DNA of 20,562 bases from a virus: positions 1 to 20,562 of the IMG/VR virus record IMGVR_UViG_3300006802_020295. One strand, written 5' to 3'. Every line of letters starts with the position of its first letter. The first letter of the stretch is position 1. This document shows, one piece after another, positions 1-8,607 of this stretch. The notes under the pieces were generated by a model. The model worked only from the letters and a program-made list of their open reading frames with translations, was not told the DNA's origin and searched no databases. A program made the translations under genes and the position numbers.

Positions 1-113
1 AGAGTTGGGCTAGTGATTTCCGTGCATCCGACTGGATTCCCCATAGCGGAGCAATAAGAGAGTTGACTGCCAAAAAACAAAGGTCAAACAAAAACCAATG
101 GGGATGGCACTAA
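1..113 (+). CDS. 3' end of an upstream phage gene (partial, unidentified)
   Basis: A reading frame that is open from base 3 ends at TAA 111-113, giving 36 C-terminal residues that begin SWASDF and end NQWGWH. It contains tryptophans and a basic stretch (TAKKQRSNKN). The stop overlaps the Shine-Dalgarno site of the next gene, the same tight packing used at the other junctions here, which supports a real gene. The fragment is too short to identify. By position before a T7 gp14-like gene it could be a tail tube, adaptor or other virion protein, but this is inference only. It has no cysteine, as with most of the module. Confidence 0.6.
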   Translation, partial: SWASDFRASDWIPHSGAIRELTAKKQRSNKNQWGWH

Positions 114-122
114 GGAGGTGAT
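112..122 (+). promoter_or_regulatory. Full-length Shine-Dalgarno site for gene A
   Basis: AAGGAGGTGAT is complementary to the usual bacterial 16S rRNA 3' end over all 11 bases. The AGGAGG core ends 7 bases before ATG 126, and the site overlaps the upstream stop codon. It is clearly the strongest ribosome site in the window. This suggests gene A is made in larger amounts than the giant proteins after it, and it fixes the start of gene A. Confidence 0.9.
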
Positions 123-125
123 ATA

Positions 126-824
126 ATGATATTTGCAGAACTTGCATTAGGATCTGGTATATTAGGTGGATTGTTCCAAGGAATTGCTGGGGTTTTTGGA
201 GCAGATAACAGAAACCAGCAGGCAATCAATGCTTGGGTGCAGGGAGAAATGCAAAAAGGAATCAATAATGGAAAAGAGTTGTTCAATGCATCGTATGCGG
301 AAGCCCAACAAAGAGAAAGAAATGCGGCAATACAGAAAGCAGCATACCTATATGAGTCAGATTCTCTTACTGCTCTTGGCAGACAAAAAGAATTTGTTGA
401 TGGTGAAATGAGCAAGAACTATCGACAAATGAAAGGAGCATTAGCAAGAACAATGGCATCATCAAGAATAGCAGGAGGAACATCAAGGGCACTTCAATTG
501 TCTCAGAGTTCTAACTTTTTAAAGCAAGCAATGCAATCGGACCAGAACTTTAAACAAACAGAAGCAAACATCCAAAGACAAATGCAAAACATGATGGCTC
601 AGCAAAGGTTTGATTTAATACTACCAAATCTTCAACTCCCAAGCCAAAAACCAATGTTGGAATCAGGTGGAGCATTGGGAGTTGTCTCTGGAATTCTTGG
701 TGGAACTGCTGCTGGTCTTGGCACATTCGCTCAACTTCATGGAGCAGGACTGTCATCCTATCAAGGTCCGGGAGGAACAGTAACAACTAATGCCGGGCTT
801 CCTTACGGTGAAAGAGGAGGATAA
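126..824 (+). CDS. T7 gp14-like internal virion (ejection) protein
   Basis: The protein has 232 residues, close to T7 gp14 (about 196). What is seen: a hydrophobic Gly/Ala/Leu segment at residues 5-26, a long polar Gln/Ala/Glu-rich helical region at about 30-170 with a conserved-looking ASSRIAGGTSRA turn near 112-123, and a second hydrophobic Gly-rich segment at about 177-202 before a flexible Gly-rich end. This layout, and the position ahead of much larger inner proteins, match the short ejection protein of T7-like phages, which is released with the DNA and forms a pore part in the outer membrane. The homology is inferred from layout, not from a search. There is no cysteine. The start is set by the Shine-Dalgarno site at 112-122. 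The end overlaps the ribosome site of gene B. A P22 gp7-type DNA transfer protein is an alternative family. Confidence 0.8.
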   Translation: MIFAELALGSGILGGLFQGIAGVFGADNRNQQAINAWVQGEMQKGINNGKELFNASYAEAQQRERNAAIQKAAYLYESDSLTALGRQKEFVDGEMSKNYRQMKGALARTMASSRIAGGTSRALQLSQSSNFLKQAMQSDQNFKQTEANIQRQMQNMMAQQRFDLILPNLQLPSQKPMLESGGALGVVSGILGGTAAGLGTFAQLHGAGLSSYQGPGGTVTTNAGLPYGERGG

Positions 825-826
825 TA

Positions 827-3800
827 ATGATTGACCCAAGATTAATAAGGCCAGAAGCAATTGCTCCTTCTACTGATATTGTTACACCATCACCCCAATA
901 CTATGGGGAAGGGACAGTAAGAGGAGGACAGATTCAACTTGGTGATGTATACGGTCAAAGACCAAGACAATCACAAGAGGAGTACTTGTTCCAAAATCTT
1001 GCATCCATGGCTCAATCATCCATGAGCATGTTTACTTTTCCTGCTCAAATGGAAGAAGCAGAACAACAAAGAAATAATAAACATGACCAAGATAAACTAT
1101 TTGAGTATAGAACTGCCTATGCTGCTCTAGAACAAGCACAGTTAAATGGAGAAGGGGTGTTTGAATGGGGAGGAACTAAACACGACATTAATAATCCTGA
1201 GTTGTTATCTGCTCTTGAACTTCAAATGCAAGAAGAAATTTTAGGGGGAATGAGAACAAAAGCAGGTATTGCAAATGCTGCTGAAATAAAAACAGCATCA
1301 CTTGAGGCAAGAAACAAAAGTGTTGATGGTAGAATTGCTGAGTTAGCCCAAGAATGGGAAACAGAACTTGCAAGATTTGAAAGTGAAAATCTTTTGCTTT
1401 CTCCAGAAAAATATTATGAAGCATTTAGATCCGACCCAAGACTTTTGGAAAAAATACAACAAATATTGTCATATAGAAACACCAGATCACCACAAATGGA
1501 AGCAGTTTTAAGATCTATTAGTGCAGTTGAAAACAAAGCAGCAGGTGAAAGAAGTGCTTATTTGGTTGACGTAGCCACAGAAATGATGAGAGATACTACA
1601 GCAAGTCTTGTTGATTCTTTGCCGGGAATGGTTGAACTATTAAGAGGACCATTTGCCCCTGTTGCTACTTTAAGATGGCTTACAGAAATTGAAAACCCAG
1701 AAATTATTTATCAAGCAATAGGTCTTTTACAAGATGAAAAGGGAAATTGGAGCATCCAAAGTGGATCTCTTTTGGATTCTATTAGTAGTTATCAAAGACC
1801 ACAGGATATTAGAGAATTAATTGAAACAGTTGTATCGCATTCTCTTCAAACCAATACTGCATTTAGAAACGATGATGACAGAACTTCGTATGCTAGAAAA
1901 ATAGTCCAACAATTTAACAATGAAATAGTTAAAATATCTTCAACTTTTCGTCAAATGCGAGCAAATGAAGCAGTAGCTGAAATGGAAATAGGATTAAGAG
2001 CCGCAAGAAACAATTACATTGAAGGAAGAAGTGAAAATACACCAGACATATTTGCTGGAAAAGACTCAAAAGAAACAAAGGGAATAATAATAGGGGGTCT
2101 TTTAAATCAAAACAATACAAGAAAAGGGATAGATAGGAGAAATTTTGTGATAAGGGATGCGGTAGATTCAATTGAATCTAATATGGGAAAGCCAGATATT
2201 CCACTTAGCCAAAGAGAGCAAAGACTTGCTCGCGCATACCTTAATGTGAGTGATCTTGTTAACACTGGTTTGTATGAACAAAGAGAAGATGGAGAAATAT
2301 ACTTATCAGATGCTGGGAAAAAAGAATTACAAAATAGATCCAATGCCGTATTAAGAGAAGTCTTTAATGATCCTGTGTATATGAATCTTGTAAAAGATGA
2401 GTTAGACTCTATTCAATACAGTGCTAAGTATTTGCCGGGAGTCCAACCATCATTTGAAGCACTTCAAAAAGAATTGAACAAAGATTTGTTAGGTTTTGTT
2501 AAGACCCATTTTCCAACAGGAAAAACAACTGACAAAGATTTGTTAATTGCAATGGGACTTGAGGATGCCCCAGAAGGCTATGCTTTCCCAGCCGATCTAT
2601 CTAAATGGATAGATGATCCTGTTGTAAGAATGTTTCACGGAGTTGTTAACACTATTTTTCAAGACTATGGAAGATCTGTTAGTGCAGCAGCAACCGAGGC
2701 TGCAAAAATACCAGATGCATTTAAACCATTTGCAACACTAAACAGACAAGATGTGTTGGATGATAACAGTGTTGAGGCTTTTTATGCAGCGGGGGAATTC
2801 AACCGAAAGATGTCAGAAGCAAGAACAGATGAGGAACGAGCAAAAATTATAAGAGATGACTATGCAAGTCAGCCTTGGATGACTGCTCCTATGATGCAAA
2901 ATCTTGTGGCTAAGGCTAGACAACTTGATCAAAAAACAGATCTTGCAAAATATGCAATGATTCGTTTAAACAACGGGCAACTTGGTCCAAATGAACCCGT
3001 AGAAATTAGCCCACTTGATTTTACAGAAAAATTACCAATAAAAAATGCTGCGGAATTCTGGACAAATCCAGAGTATTTTAATCAAGAAACAGGTAGATTC
3101 ACTAAACGCGGTGCTAAATTGTTTGCACTTTGGTCTACCAGTTTCTTTAGTGGTCCTATATCAAGCACCCAAAGAGAGGGAATGCAGCAATGGATGGATG
3201 AAGTTGTTAATACAGAACTATCCGAACTAGGTAACCCAACATCTATGCTAAGCGGATCTCCACTGCTAATGCTTGCAGAAGTGGTAACTCTTGCGGAATC
3301 TTTTACTTCAAAGGGAATAGCAAGTTTTCACCAATCCCATGCAAACAAGTACCCAAGAGAGGTGTCATATATAGACCCACAAACAGGAGATACAATGGTT
3401 CTGGATTTGTCGTACAGTCCAGAAGCAGCGGCAAGAGTGGACAATTTTATGTCTATCTTTGGAAACCCAAGTGAAAGAACAACACAACTACAACTAGCCT
3501 TTGCAAGGCAATTAGCACACCAACTTCGTGGTGTTGATGGTCTTGATAGATCGGCAGTAAGAGATTTTGTACAAAGGAATGCAAAAATATACACTGGGTT
3601 AATGACAACAGGAACAAGAGATTTATCAAACGTAGCATCAGAAATTTTAGCTTCAGCAGGTCCAATAGGAATGAGAGGCAATGATGCATATTACCCAGGA
3701 AATTCTAATGATTTTGTTAGAGTAATGCTAGAGGCAATGGCAAGAGAAGATCATTCTTCTGTTATAAATGGTTTTGTTTCAATGTCTAATATAATGACCT

Positions 3801-5857
3801 CTGATAAACAAGCACCAATAAAAATAAATGAGGATAATAGAGCTAAACTAACAAGAGATATTCTTGTGTCCTCAGCAATGTGGTCACAATCGCAAGGACA
3901 CCAGTACTATTATCAAATACCACAACGATTTGCAAATTCTTATAATGCAGGAATATCAGATCCTTTTTTTCACATCCAAGCGGGGGATATTCTTCCTCTT
4001 TGGGGTAACGGTGACAATGAAAAAAACATTATGAGTATTCTTGCTAATATGTCTGATGAGTACTTAAAAGACGATAGTTGGTGGTGGATAGCTGGTCAAT
4101 CAGTTGGGGCAAGGAGTAAAAAAGATTCTCCAATGGAATGGAACATTGTTGATGGTCTGCTTAAAAACCTATTGCATGGAATTAATGTGCCTGTTCCCGG
4201 AACCTTAAGACCATCTTTGGCGGCTGTACTTCCAACAATGATGACTTTACAGCAAGACAATATACTTGACTTCCCAAAAAATGATTCCGTGCTAGATAGA
4301 ATGAGAACACTTTTTAAGTATTTTTCCTTTGTTGATGGGCATAATAATACAAATGGTTATCTTCCTACGTTATATCAAGATTACAACGGAACTAAATTAG
4401 GAAGCACACAAAGAAAAACCCTGCCGCCAGCATATCATTATCAGGGATCTCCAATTCCCCTTGGATGGGGAAGCCAAATAGAGGTTAAAAACTACGATAA
4501 TGAGTTTGTTCCTTTATTTAAAAATAAGGGAAACGAAATTGCAGCCGAATTCTTTTTGGCATCCCCAAATACATCAACAAATAAAAGAGAGTTTGCAGAA
4601 GCCAGAATGAATTATTTTATTGATGAGCTTATTTCACCAACAGTTTGGGACCAATTTGACTCTGGGTTAAAAGATGAGATAACTGCTTTGTCAAAAAAGG
4701 GAGATGTGAGTAACATAACTTTCTTTAGGGCAGCATTGAATATAGCTGACAAGTCTTTGCCAGTGCCTTCACCATTCTTTTCATCTGATTTTGAGGGTCT
4801 TGTTTATAATAATGCACTTTTGCCTGAGCAAGAATTTAATAGAGCATGGAGCCAAAGTGGATACTATCTTATGGAGAATGGAAGAAACACACACAGTGGA
4901 TTCTTTTTAAACAAAAATGGTCACATAATGATTGGACAAAACGGACGCTCACCAATGATAAGAATTCCACTATCTCCTGCTATTATGAGACTTATTGATG
5001 TTTCAACATTAGGAGAAGTGTTAATTACTCCAGAAACAAAAGAAGAACCATTTACAAATTTTGGAGTAGGAGGAGCTGGAGACAAAGCAAGAGGAGCTGG
5101 GGACAGACCACTAAAAAAAACTAAAGAGAAAAGTTTAGAAGAACAGCAACTAGAAGAACAAAGACTAAATGAAGTGCATGCTGAAGCGCTTAAAATGTCA
5201 TCAAATACAACCACAAAAGGACCAAGAGGAATGGCAGCACAGGCATTAGGAATGGCTGCTGTTGCATACCTGCCTCCAAACAACAAGATAGCAAGCGAGA
5301 TTATTGGGTCAGAAGGGTTTAGTTCATCACCCAAGAAAGTGGATAGAAAGGGCGATTTCTTTACTGTAGGGCATGGACATCTTTTAGATGGCTCAGAAAG
5401 AAGTAGAAAGGCATTTAAAGAAGCATTCCCAGACAAAAATTATGATGAGTTTATGGCAGGAAAAGGAACCTTAACTAAAGAAGAGGCATTCTTGTTGTTT
5501 GAAAAAGATATCCCAACTTATATTGAAAGAGCAAAAAAGTTTACTAATAAGCATGGTGGACTTAAGTTTGAAGATCACACAGAAGAACTACAGATTCAAT
5601 TGATATCCGCAACATACAGAGGATCATGGGGGAAATCCCCTAAAGCAAGAAAATATTTGTCTGAGGGTAAATATGAAGAGGCAGCCAAGGAATTTCTTGA
5701 CAACAAAGAATATAAGGATGCTGCTACAGACCCGCGAATATTTGGCATTAGGGCAAGAATGGAAAAAGTTGCAAATGCAATTAGAACAGAGGGAGAAAGA
5801 AAGAAAAAATTAGAAGAAGAAAAGAAAAAGAAAGAACAAGCGGAGAAAACTAAATGA
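827..5857 (+). CDS. Giant inner virion protein with C-terminal phage lysozyme (GH24) domain
   Basis: The protein has 1676 residues. Residues 1-1410 are mostly helical-looking, rich in Gln, Asn and Glu, and show no domain I recognise. Residues about 1410-1465 form a charged linker that contains a short repeat (GAGDKARGAGDR) and an A-rich run in the DNA. Residues about 1486-1657 are a T4-lysozyme-type muramidase. The last about 20 residues are nearly all Lys and Glu. The likely role is an ejected core protein that opens peptidoglycan during entry, as the transglycosylase of T7 gp16 does. Here the enzyme is of another family and sits at the C-terminus. No signal peptide and no cysteine are seen. 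ATG 827 follows an AGAGGAGG site (813-820) inside the end of gene A, and the TGA stop overlaps the start of gene C (ATGA), which suggests coupled translation. Confidence 0.88.
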   Translation: MIDPRLIRPEAIAPSTDIVTPSPQYYGEGTVRGGQIQLGDVYGQRPRQSQEEYLFQNLASMAQSSMSMFTFPAQMEEAEQQRNNKHDQDKLFEYRTAYAALEQAQLNGEGVFEWGGTKHDINNPELLSALELQMQEEILGGMRTKAGIANAAEIKTASLEARNKSVDGRIAELAQEWETELARFESENLLLSPEKYYEAFRSDPRLLEKIQQILSYRNTRSPQMEAVLRSISAVENKAAGERSAYLVDVATEMMRDTTASLVDSLPGMVELLRGPFAPVATLRWLTEIENPEIIYQAIGLLQDEKGNWSIQSGSLLDSISSYQRPQDIRELIETVVSHSLQTNTAFRNDDDRTSYARKIVQQFNNEIVKISSTFRQMRANEAVAEMEIGLRAARNNYIEGRSENTPDIFAGKDSKETKGIIIGGLLNQNNTRKGIDRRNFVIRDAVDSIESNMGKPDIPLSQREQRLARAYLNVSDLVNTGLYEQREDGEIYLSDAGKKELQNRSNAVLREVFNDPVYMNLVKDELDSIQYSAKYLPGVQPSFEALQKELNKDLLGFVKTHFPTGKTTDKDLLIAMGLEDAPEGYAFPADLSKWIDDPVVRMFHGVVNTIFQDYGRSVSAAATEAAKIPDAFKPFATLNRQDVLDDNSVEAFYAAGEFNRKMSEARTDEERAKIIRDDYASQPWMTAPMMQNLVAKARQLDQKTDLAKYAMIRLNNGQLGPNEPVEISPLDFTEKLPIKNAAEFWTNPEYFNQETGRFTKRGAKLFALWSTSFFSGPISSTQREGMQQWMDEVVNTELSELGNPTSMLSGSPLLMLAEVVTLAESFTSKGIASFHQSHANKYPREVSYIDPQTGDTMVLDLSYSPEAAARVDNFMSIFGNPSERTTQLQLAFARQLAHQLRGVDGLDRSAVRDFVQRNAKIYTGLMTTGTRDLSNVASEILASAGPIGMRGNDAYYPGNSNDFVRVMLEAMAREDHSSVINGFVSMSNIMTSDKQAPIKINEDNRAKLTRDILVSSAMWSQSQGHQYYYQIPQRFANSYNAGISDPFFHIQAGDILPLWGNGDNEKNIMSILANMSDEYLKDDSWWWIAGQSVGARSKKDSPMEWNIVDGLLKNLLHGINVPVPGTLRPSLAAVLPTMMTLQQDNILDFPKNDSVLDRMRTLFKYFSFVDGHNNTNGYLPTLYQDYNGTKLGSTQRKTLPPAYHYQGSPIPLGWGSQIEVKNYDNEFVPLFKNKGNEIAAEFFLASPNTSTNKREFAEARMNYFIDELISPTVWDQFDSGLKDEITALSKKGDVSNITFFRAALNIADKSLPVPSPFFSSDFEGLVYNNALLPEQEFNRAWSQSGYYLMENGRNTHSGFFLNKNGHIMIGQNGRSPMIRIPLSPAIMRLIDVSTLGEVLITPETKEEPFTNFGVGGAGDKARGAGDRPLKKTKEKSLEEQQLEEQRLNEVHAEALKMSSNTTTKGPRGMAAQALGMAAVAYLPPNNKIASEIIGSEGFSSSPKKVDRKGDFFTVGHGHLLDGSERSRKAFKEAFPDKNYDEFMAGKGTLTKEEAFLLFEKDIPTYIERAKKFTNKHGGLKFEDHTEELQIQLISATYRGSWGKSPKARKYLSEGKYEEAAKEFLDNKEYKDAATDPRIFGIRARMEKVANAIRTEGERKKKLEEEKKKKEQAEKTK
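5071..5105 (+). repeat. Short imperfect direct repeat in the linker of gene B
   Basis: AGGAGCTGGAGACA (5071-5084) recurs as AGGAGCTGGGGACA (5092-5105) with one mismatch, 21 bases apart and therefore in frame. It encodes the repeated GAGDK/GAGDR of the linker before the lysozyme domain. It looks like a small in-frame duplication that lengthens the linker. Confidence 0.7.
5282..5797 (+). other. GH24 lysozyme domain (residues about 1486-1657 of gene B)
   Basis: The catalytic triad of T4 lysozyme (E11, D20, T26) aligns with E1496 in GSEGF, D1506 in KKVDRKG and T1513 in FFTVGHGHLL. The T4 counterpart of the last motif is YYTIGIGHLL. Each spacing is one residue longer than in T4 (10 and 7 against 9 and 6). 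Downstream, TLTKEEAFLLFEKDI matches the T4 segment VITKDEAEKLFNQDV, and KYLSEGKYEEAAKEF matches the usual late helix. All catalytic residues are present, so the domain is probably active. Confidence 0.92.
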
Positions 5858-8595
5858 GCATTTACGATTGGCAAAGACTAAAGACACAGCCAACTGAGGC
5901 CGAAAAAAGCAGACAAGAGCAAAACAAAAGGTTGTATGATATTGCAGCCGGAAGAATTGCCGAAGAAACAGAAAGAGACTCAGAAGAGTTTTCAAAGTTC
6001 TTCTCTGATTTAGCAGTTTATTCAACATTCTATGAAAAGAAAGACACTACTACCTATGCACAATATGTAGCAGAAGAAGAAGCAGAAAAAAGATCACAAC
6101 AGGAAAATCAAAAATCAATTGAGTTTATTAATAAAATGATTAAAAGTTCAAGTGGTCTTACTCCAAGAGGAAAGGAATTAAGAGAAGAACTTGGACTAGC
6201 TGCTCCTATTATTGGTATTGATTATGATACTGGTAACATAGGTTATAGAGACATTGACCCAAGGCATGCTCAAGATCTTTTGGCTTACGGGCGAGAAAAC
6301 ATGTTGGCACTTAGTGGAACCGAACAAGCATCTATATACAGAACAAATAGATTGTACACAGCAGGTGGCAACATATTTGGAACACTGGAGGATCAGTTTC
6401 CTGAAATGTTCCCAAAACCAACCCCAGAAGAACAAGCCAATATAGACCGTGCAAAAACCTTTCAAGGATCGTGGGATAGATTGCTTGATGTCATCCCTTT
6501 TGTGGATGGAAGAACAGAAGGTAGTCAAAATGTTGACACCAATTTTATTTTTCTTGAAAATGTTAGAGCATGGTGGGATGAAGGAATATTGCCAACCGAT
6601 TATTTAGGAGGGGCTAAGCAAGAAGGATGGGATGGAAAACAAGCATGGAGGGTTTTATCAGAATACCACCCTGACTTTGCTGCATATCTTACCAGTGTTG
6701 CTGGACTAAATCCAGAAATGCTGGCAAACACCCCAAACCATTGGGAGTTTAGATATATGATTAATGAGTCTATTGATAACTCTAATCTAGCTGCTATTTT
6801 AGAAAATGACAGAAGAGACAGCAGTACTTTAGGATATGCTCTTGATTGGGGTTTAAATTTCCTTAGACAGTCATTTAGATCAGCAGACATGCCGATTGAA
6901 ATAGCATTAACTCTTGCCTCAGTTGGAGTATATGGTGGCATTTCGGGAGCAACTATTGGCGTGCGGGGAGTAAAAGCATTAAGAATGGCTAGTACAATAA
7001 ATGATCAAGTGCAAACACTTAACAACATAAATAGACTAAGTTTGGCAACAAGAAACACCAATAGAATAATTCATGGAGCAAGAACGGCGCAGGCATTAAT
7101 GGTTCCAAGCAATTGGGGAAGCATTGCAACAAGTAGTATTGCAGGCAGAATAATGACTGGTGGATGGGGTCTTGTGGCAGAAGGAGTTAAATGGGGTTCT
7201 GAACTTAATGTAGCACAACGATTCTTATACATGGCTCCAATAGATGCAACACAGGGTCTTGTTGAGGGTTTCTTGTACGGTCTTCAAAACCAATTAACAG
7301 ACAATATGGCATGGAGTGGAGAAAGATTGTGGCAAGAAACCTACTCAGAAGCACTAGGTCAAATTGCTTTTGGGCCTCTATTTAGAACAACAAACCTAAG
7401 TGTTGGTAAGTTATTTGAGGCAGGAAATACTAAAGCACTAGGTCCATTTATTTGGAATGTTGCAACCAGAAAAATAAATCCCAATCTTAAAAGAATGATT
7501 GAGTTCCAAGCACAACTCACAAATAAAGATTTATCTTTAGATCAAATAGAACAAGCATACTTTGGTGCTTACCTTACATTGCATCAACACATTGTGTGGC
7601 AAAACATGACAGATAATACTGATGCAACAATGCCACCACATGTTATGCAAGCCATGGTTGTATTACAGAGTGCTGCAAGACAAAAAGGAATCAATATTGA
7701 TCTTACCTCAATATCCACAGGAGTTCTTGAGTCATTGCCTAAGGATCCAACAACAGGAAAGAACATTGCTCTAGACGAAGAAGAAGCAGCCCTTCTTCTA
7801 TACGGAGCAGTCTTGGATCAAATGAGTGAAAGAGGGTTGACAATAGCAGAATCGGATTGGGATATCGTCAATCGACAAATCGCCATACAATTTTTGGTTG
7901 CAGACAAGATGAAGGAAATGGGTATTTCCGAACAACAGCAAGCACAGATGATGGCTGAAGATCCTGCAAAATATAAAGAGGAAATAAAGAAAGCATATGC
8001 TGATATTCTTTTAGATACAGAAGCAATAAATCAAAGGGTAGAAAGGCTTGCTGAGGTTGGCAAAAGTGCTGTTGCCAAAGCAGGCATAGCCCCACAAATA
8101 AATGTTGTAAACACAACTCAACAAGCAGTTAGCATTATTGATGCATTCAGAACAGATAACGGTGAGTTTGACACCACCCTTATTAAAGAGATTTTTGAAA
8201 ACGCACAAACCGTAGGGCTAAACATAAGTCAAGAAACATTTAATAAAGTTCTTGGGTTTGCCAAAGCAAAAGAAGCACAGGTTGTTGAAGAGGCTGCTGA
8301 GGTTACTCCTGCTGTTGAACAGGAAACTGTTACGGCTCCACAAGAAACTCCAGCCGTTTCTGAGCCACCCTCTAATATTGAGGCTAAACTTGAAATCAAT
8401 CCTGTTGAATCGCCAACATCAGATGCATCTCCAGAAACAGAATCATTGGATCCTCCAATAACAGAAAGTCTAAGTGAAGAGGTTGTTCAGCAACCAACAA
8501 ACCTAGAAGAAACCTTAACCAGTACTGATAATATTGATAGAGAAGAATTCCTAAGAAACCTCAGAGATGATCCTGAGTTTAGAAACTGCCTTTGA
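5854..8595 (+). CDS. Inner virion protein of unknown family with acidic C-terminal tether
   Basis: The protein has 913 residues and no enzyme motif I recognise. What is seen: a charged N-terminal helical region, a Trp-rich central part (GSWDRL, RAWWDEG, KQEGWDGKQAW), a hydrophobic Gly/Ala stretch at about 346-369, a second Gly/Trp-rich stretch at about 418-445, helical regions to about 805, and then an acidic Glu/Pro/Thr/Ser-rich, probably disordered segment at about 810-890. It ends DPEFRNCL, where C912 is its only cysteine. By position between the lysozyme protein and the polymerase giant it is probably co-ejected, and it may match the T7 gp15 role. That is inference from context. The start overlaps the gene B stop (ATGA), with GGAG 8 bases upstream. 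Confidence 0.75.
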   Translation: MSIYDWQRLKTQPTEAEKSRQEQNKRLYDIAAGRIAEETERDSEEFSKFFSDLAVYSTFYEKKDTTTYAQYVAEEEAEKRSQQENQKSIEFINKMIKSSSGLTPRGKELREELGLAAPIIGIDYDTGNIGYRDIDPRHAQDLLAYGRENMLALSGTEQASIYRTNRLYTAGGNIFGTLEDQFPEMFPKPTPEEQANIDRAKTFQGSWDRLLDVIPFVDGRTEGSQNVDTNFIFLENVRAWWDEGILPTDYLGGAKQEGWDGKQAWRVLSEYHPDFAAYLTSVAGLNPEMLANTPNHWEFRYMINESIDNSNLAAILENDRRDSSTLGYALDWGLNFLRQSFRSADMPIEIALTLASVGVYGGISGATIGVRGVKALRMASTINDQVQTLNNINRLSLATRNTNRIIHGARTAQALMVPSNWGSIATSSIAGRIMTGGWGLVAEGVKWGSELNVAQRFLYMAPIDATQGLVEGFLYGLQNQLTDNMAWSGERLWQETYSEALGQIAFGPLFRTTNLSVGKLFEAGNTKALGPFIWNVATRKINPNLKRMIEFQAQLTNKDLSLDQIEQAYFGAYLTLHQHIVWQNMTDNTDATMPPHVMQAMVVLQSAARQKGINIDLTSISTGVLESLPKDPTTGKNIALDEEEAALLLYGAVLDQMSERGLTIAESDWDIVNRQIAIQFLVADKMKEMGISEQQQAQMMAEDPAKYKEEIKKAYADILLDTEAINQRVERLAEVGKSAVAKAGIAPQINVVNTTQQAVSIIDAFRTDNGEFDTTLIKEIFENAQTVGLNISQETFNKVLGFAKAKEAQVVEEAAEVTPAVEQETVTAPQETPAVSEPPSNIEAKLEINPVESPTSDASPETESLDPPITESLSEEVVQQPTNLEETLTSTDNIDREEFLRNLRDDPEFRNCL
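8281..8523 (+). other. Acidic low-complexity tether (residues 810-890 of gene C)
   Basis: The segment is dominated by Glu, Pro, Thr, Ser and Val (for example VTPAVEQETVTAPQETP), with almost no basic residues and no predicted secondary structure by eye. It separates the folded part of protein C from a short C-terminal helix and the terminal cysteine, so it would act as a flexible arm. Confidence 0.7.
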
Positions 8596-8596
8596 T

Positions 8597-8602
8597 AAGG
8601 AG
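8597..8602 (+). promoter_or_regulatory. Shine-Dalgarno site for gene D
   Basis: AAGGAG lies immediately after the gene C stop codon (8593-8595) and 5 bases before ATG 8608. It fixes the start of the giant protein at MNPC, which matters because the cysteine at residue 4 would be lost with any later start. Confidence 0.85.
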
Positions 8603-8607
8603 AAATA

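Noticed and set aside
166-411. Plus-strand open frame inside gene A
   Set aside because: Out-of-frame shadow without a Shine-Dalgarno site, while gene A has an excellent one.
4921-5436. 171-codon open frame on the minus strand
   Set aside because: It lies opposite the linker and lysozyme region of gene B, has Ser/Leu/Phe-rich composition typical of antisense reading, and has no ribosome site or recognisable domain.
8252-8461. 69-codon plus-strand open frame very rich in Leu, Lys and Gln
   Set aside because: It is the frame-shifted reading of the acidic repeat-like tether of gene C. No suitable ribosome site.
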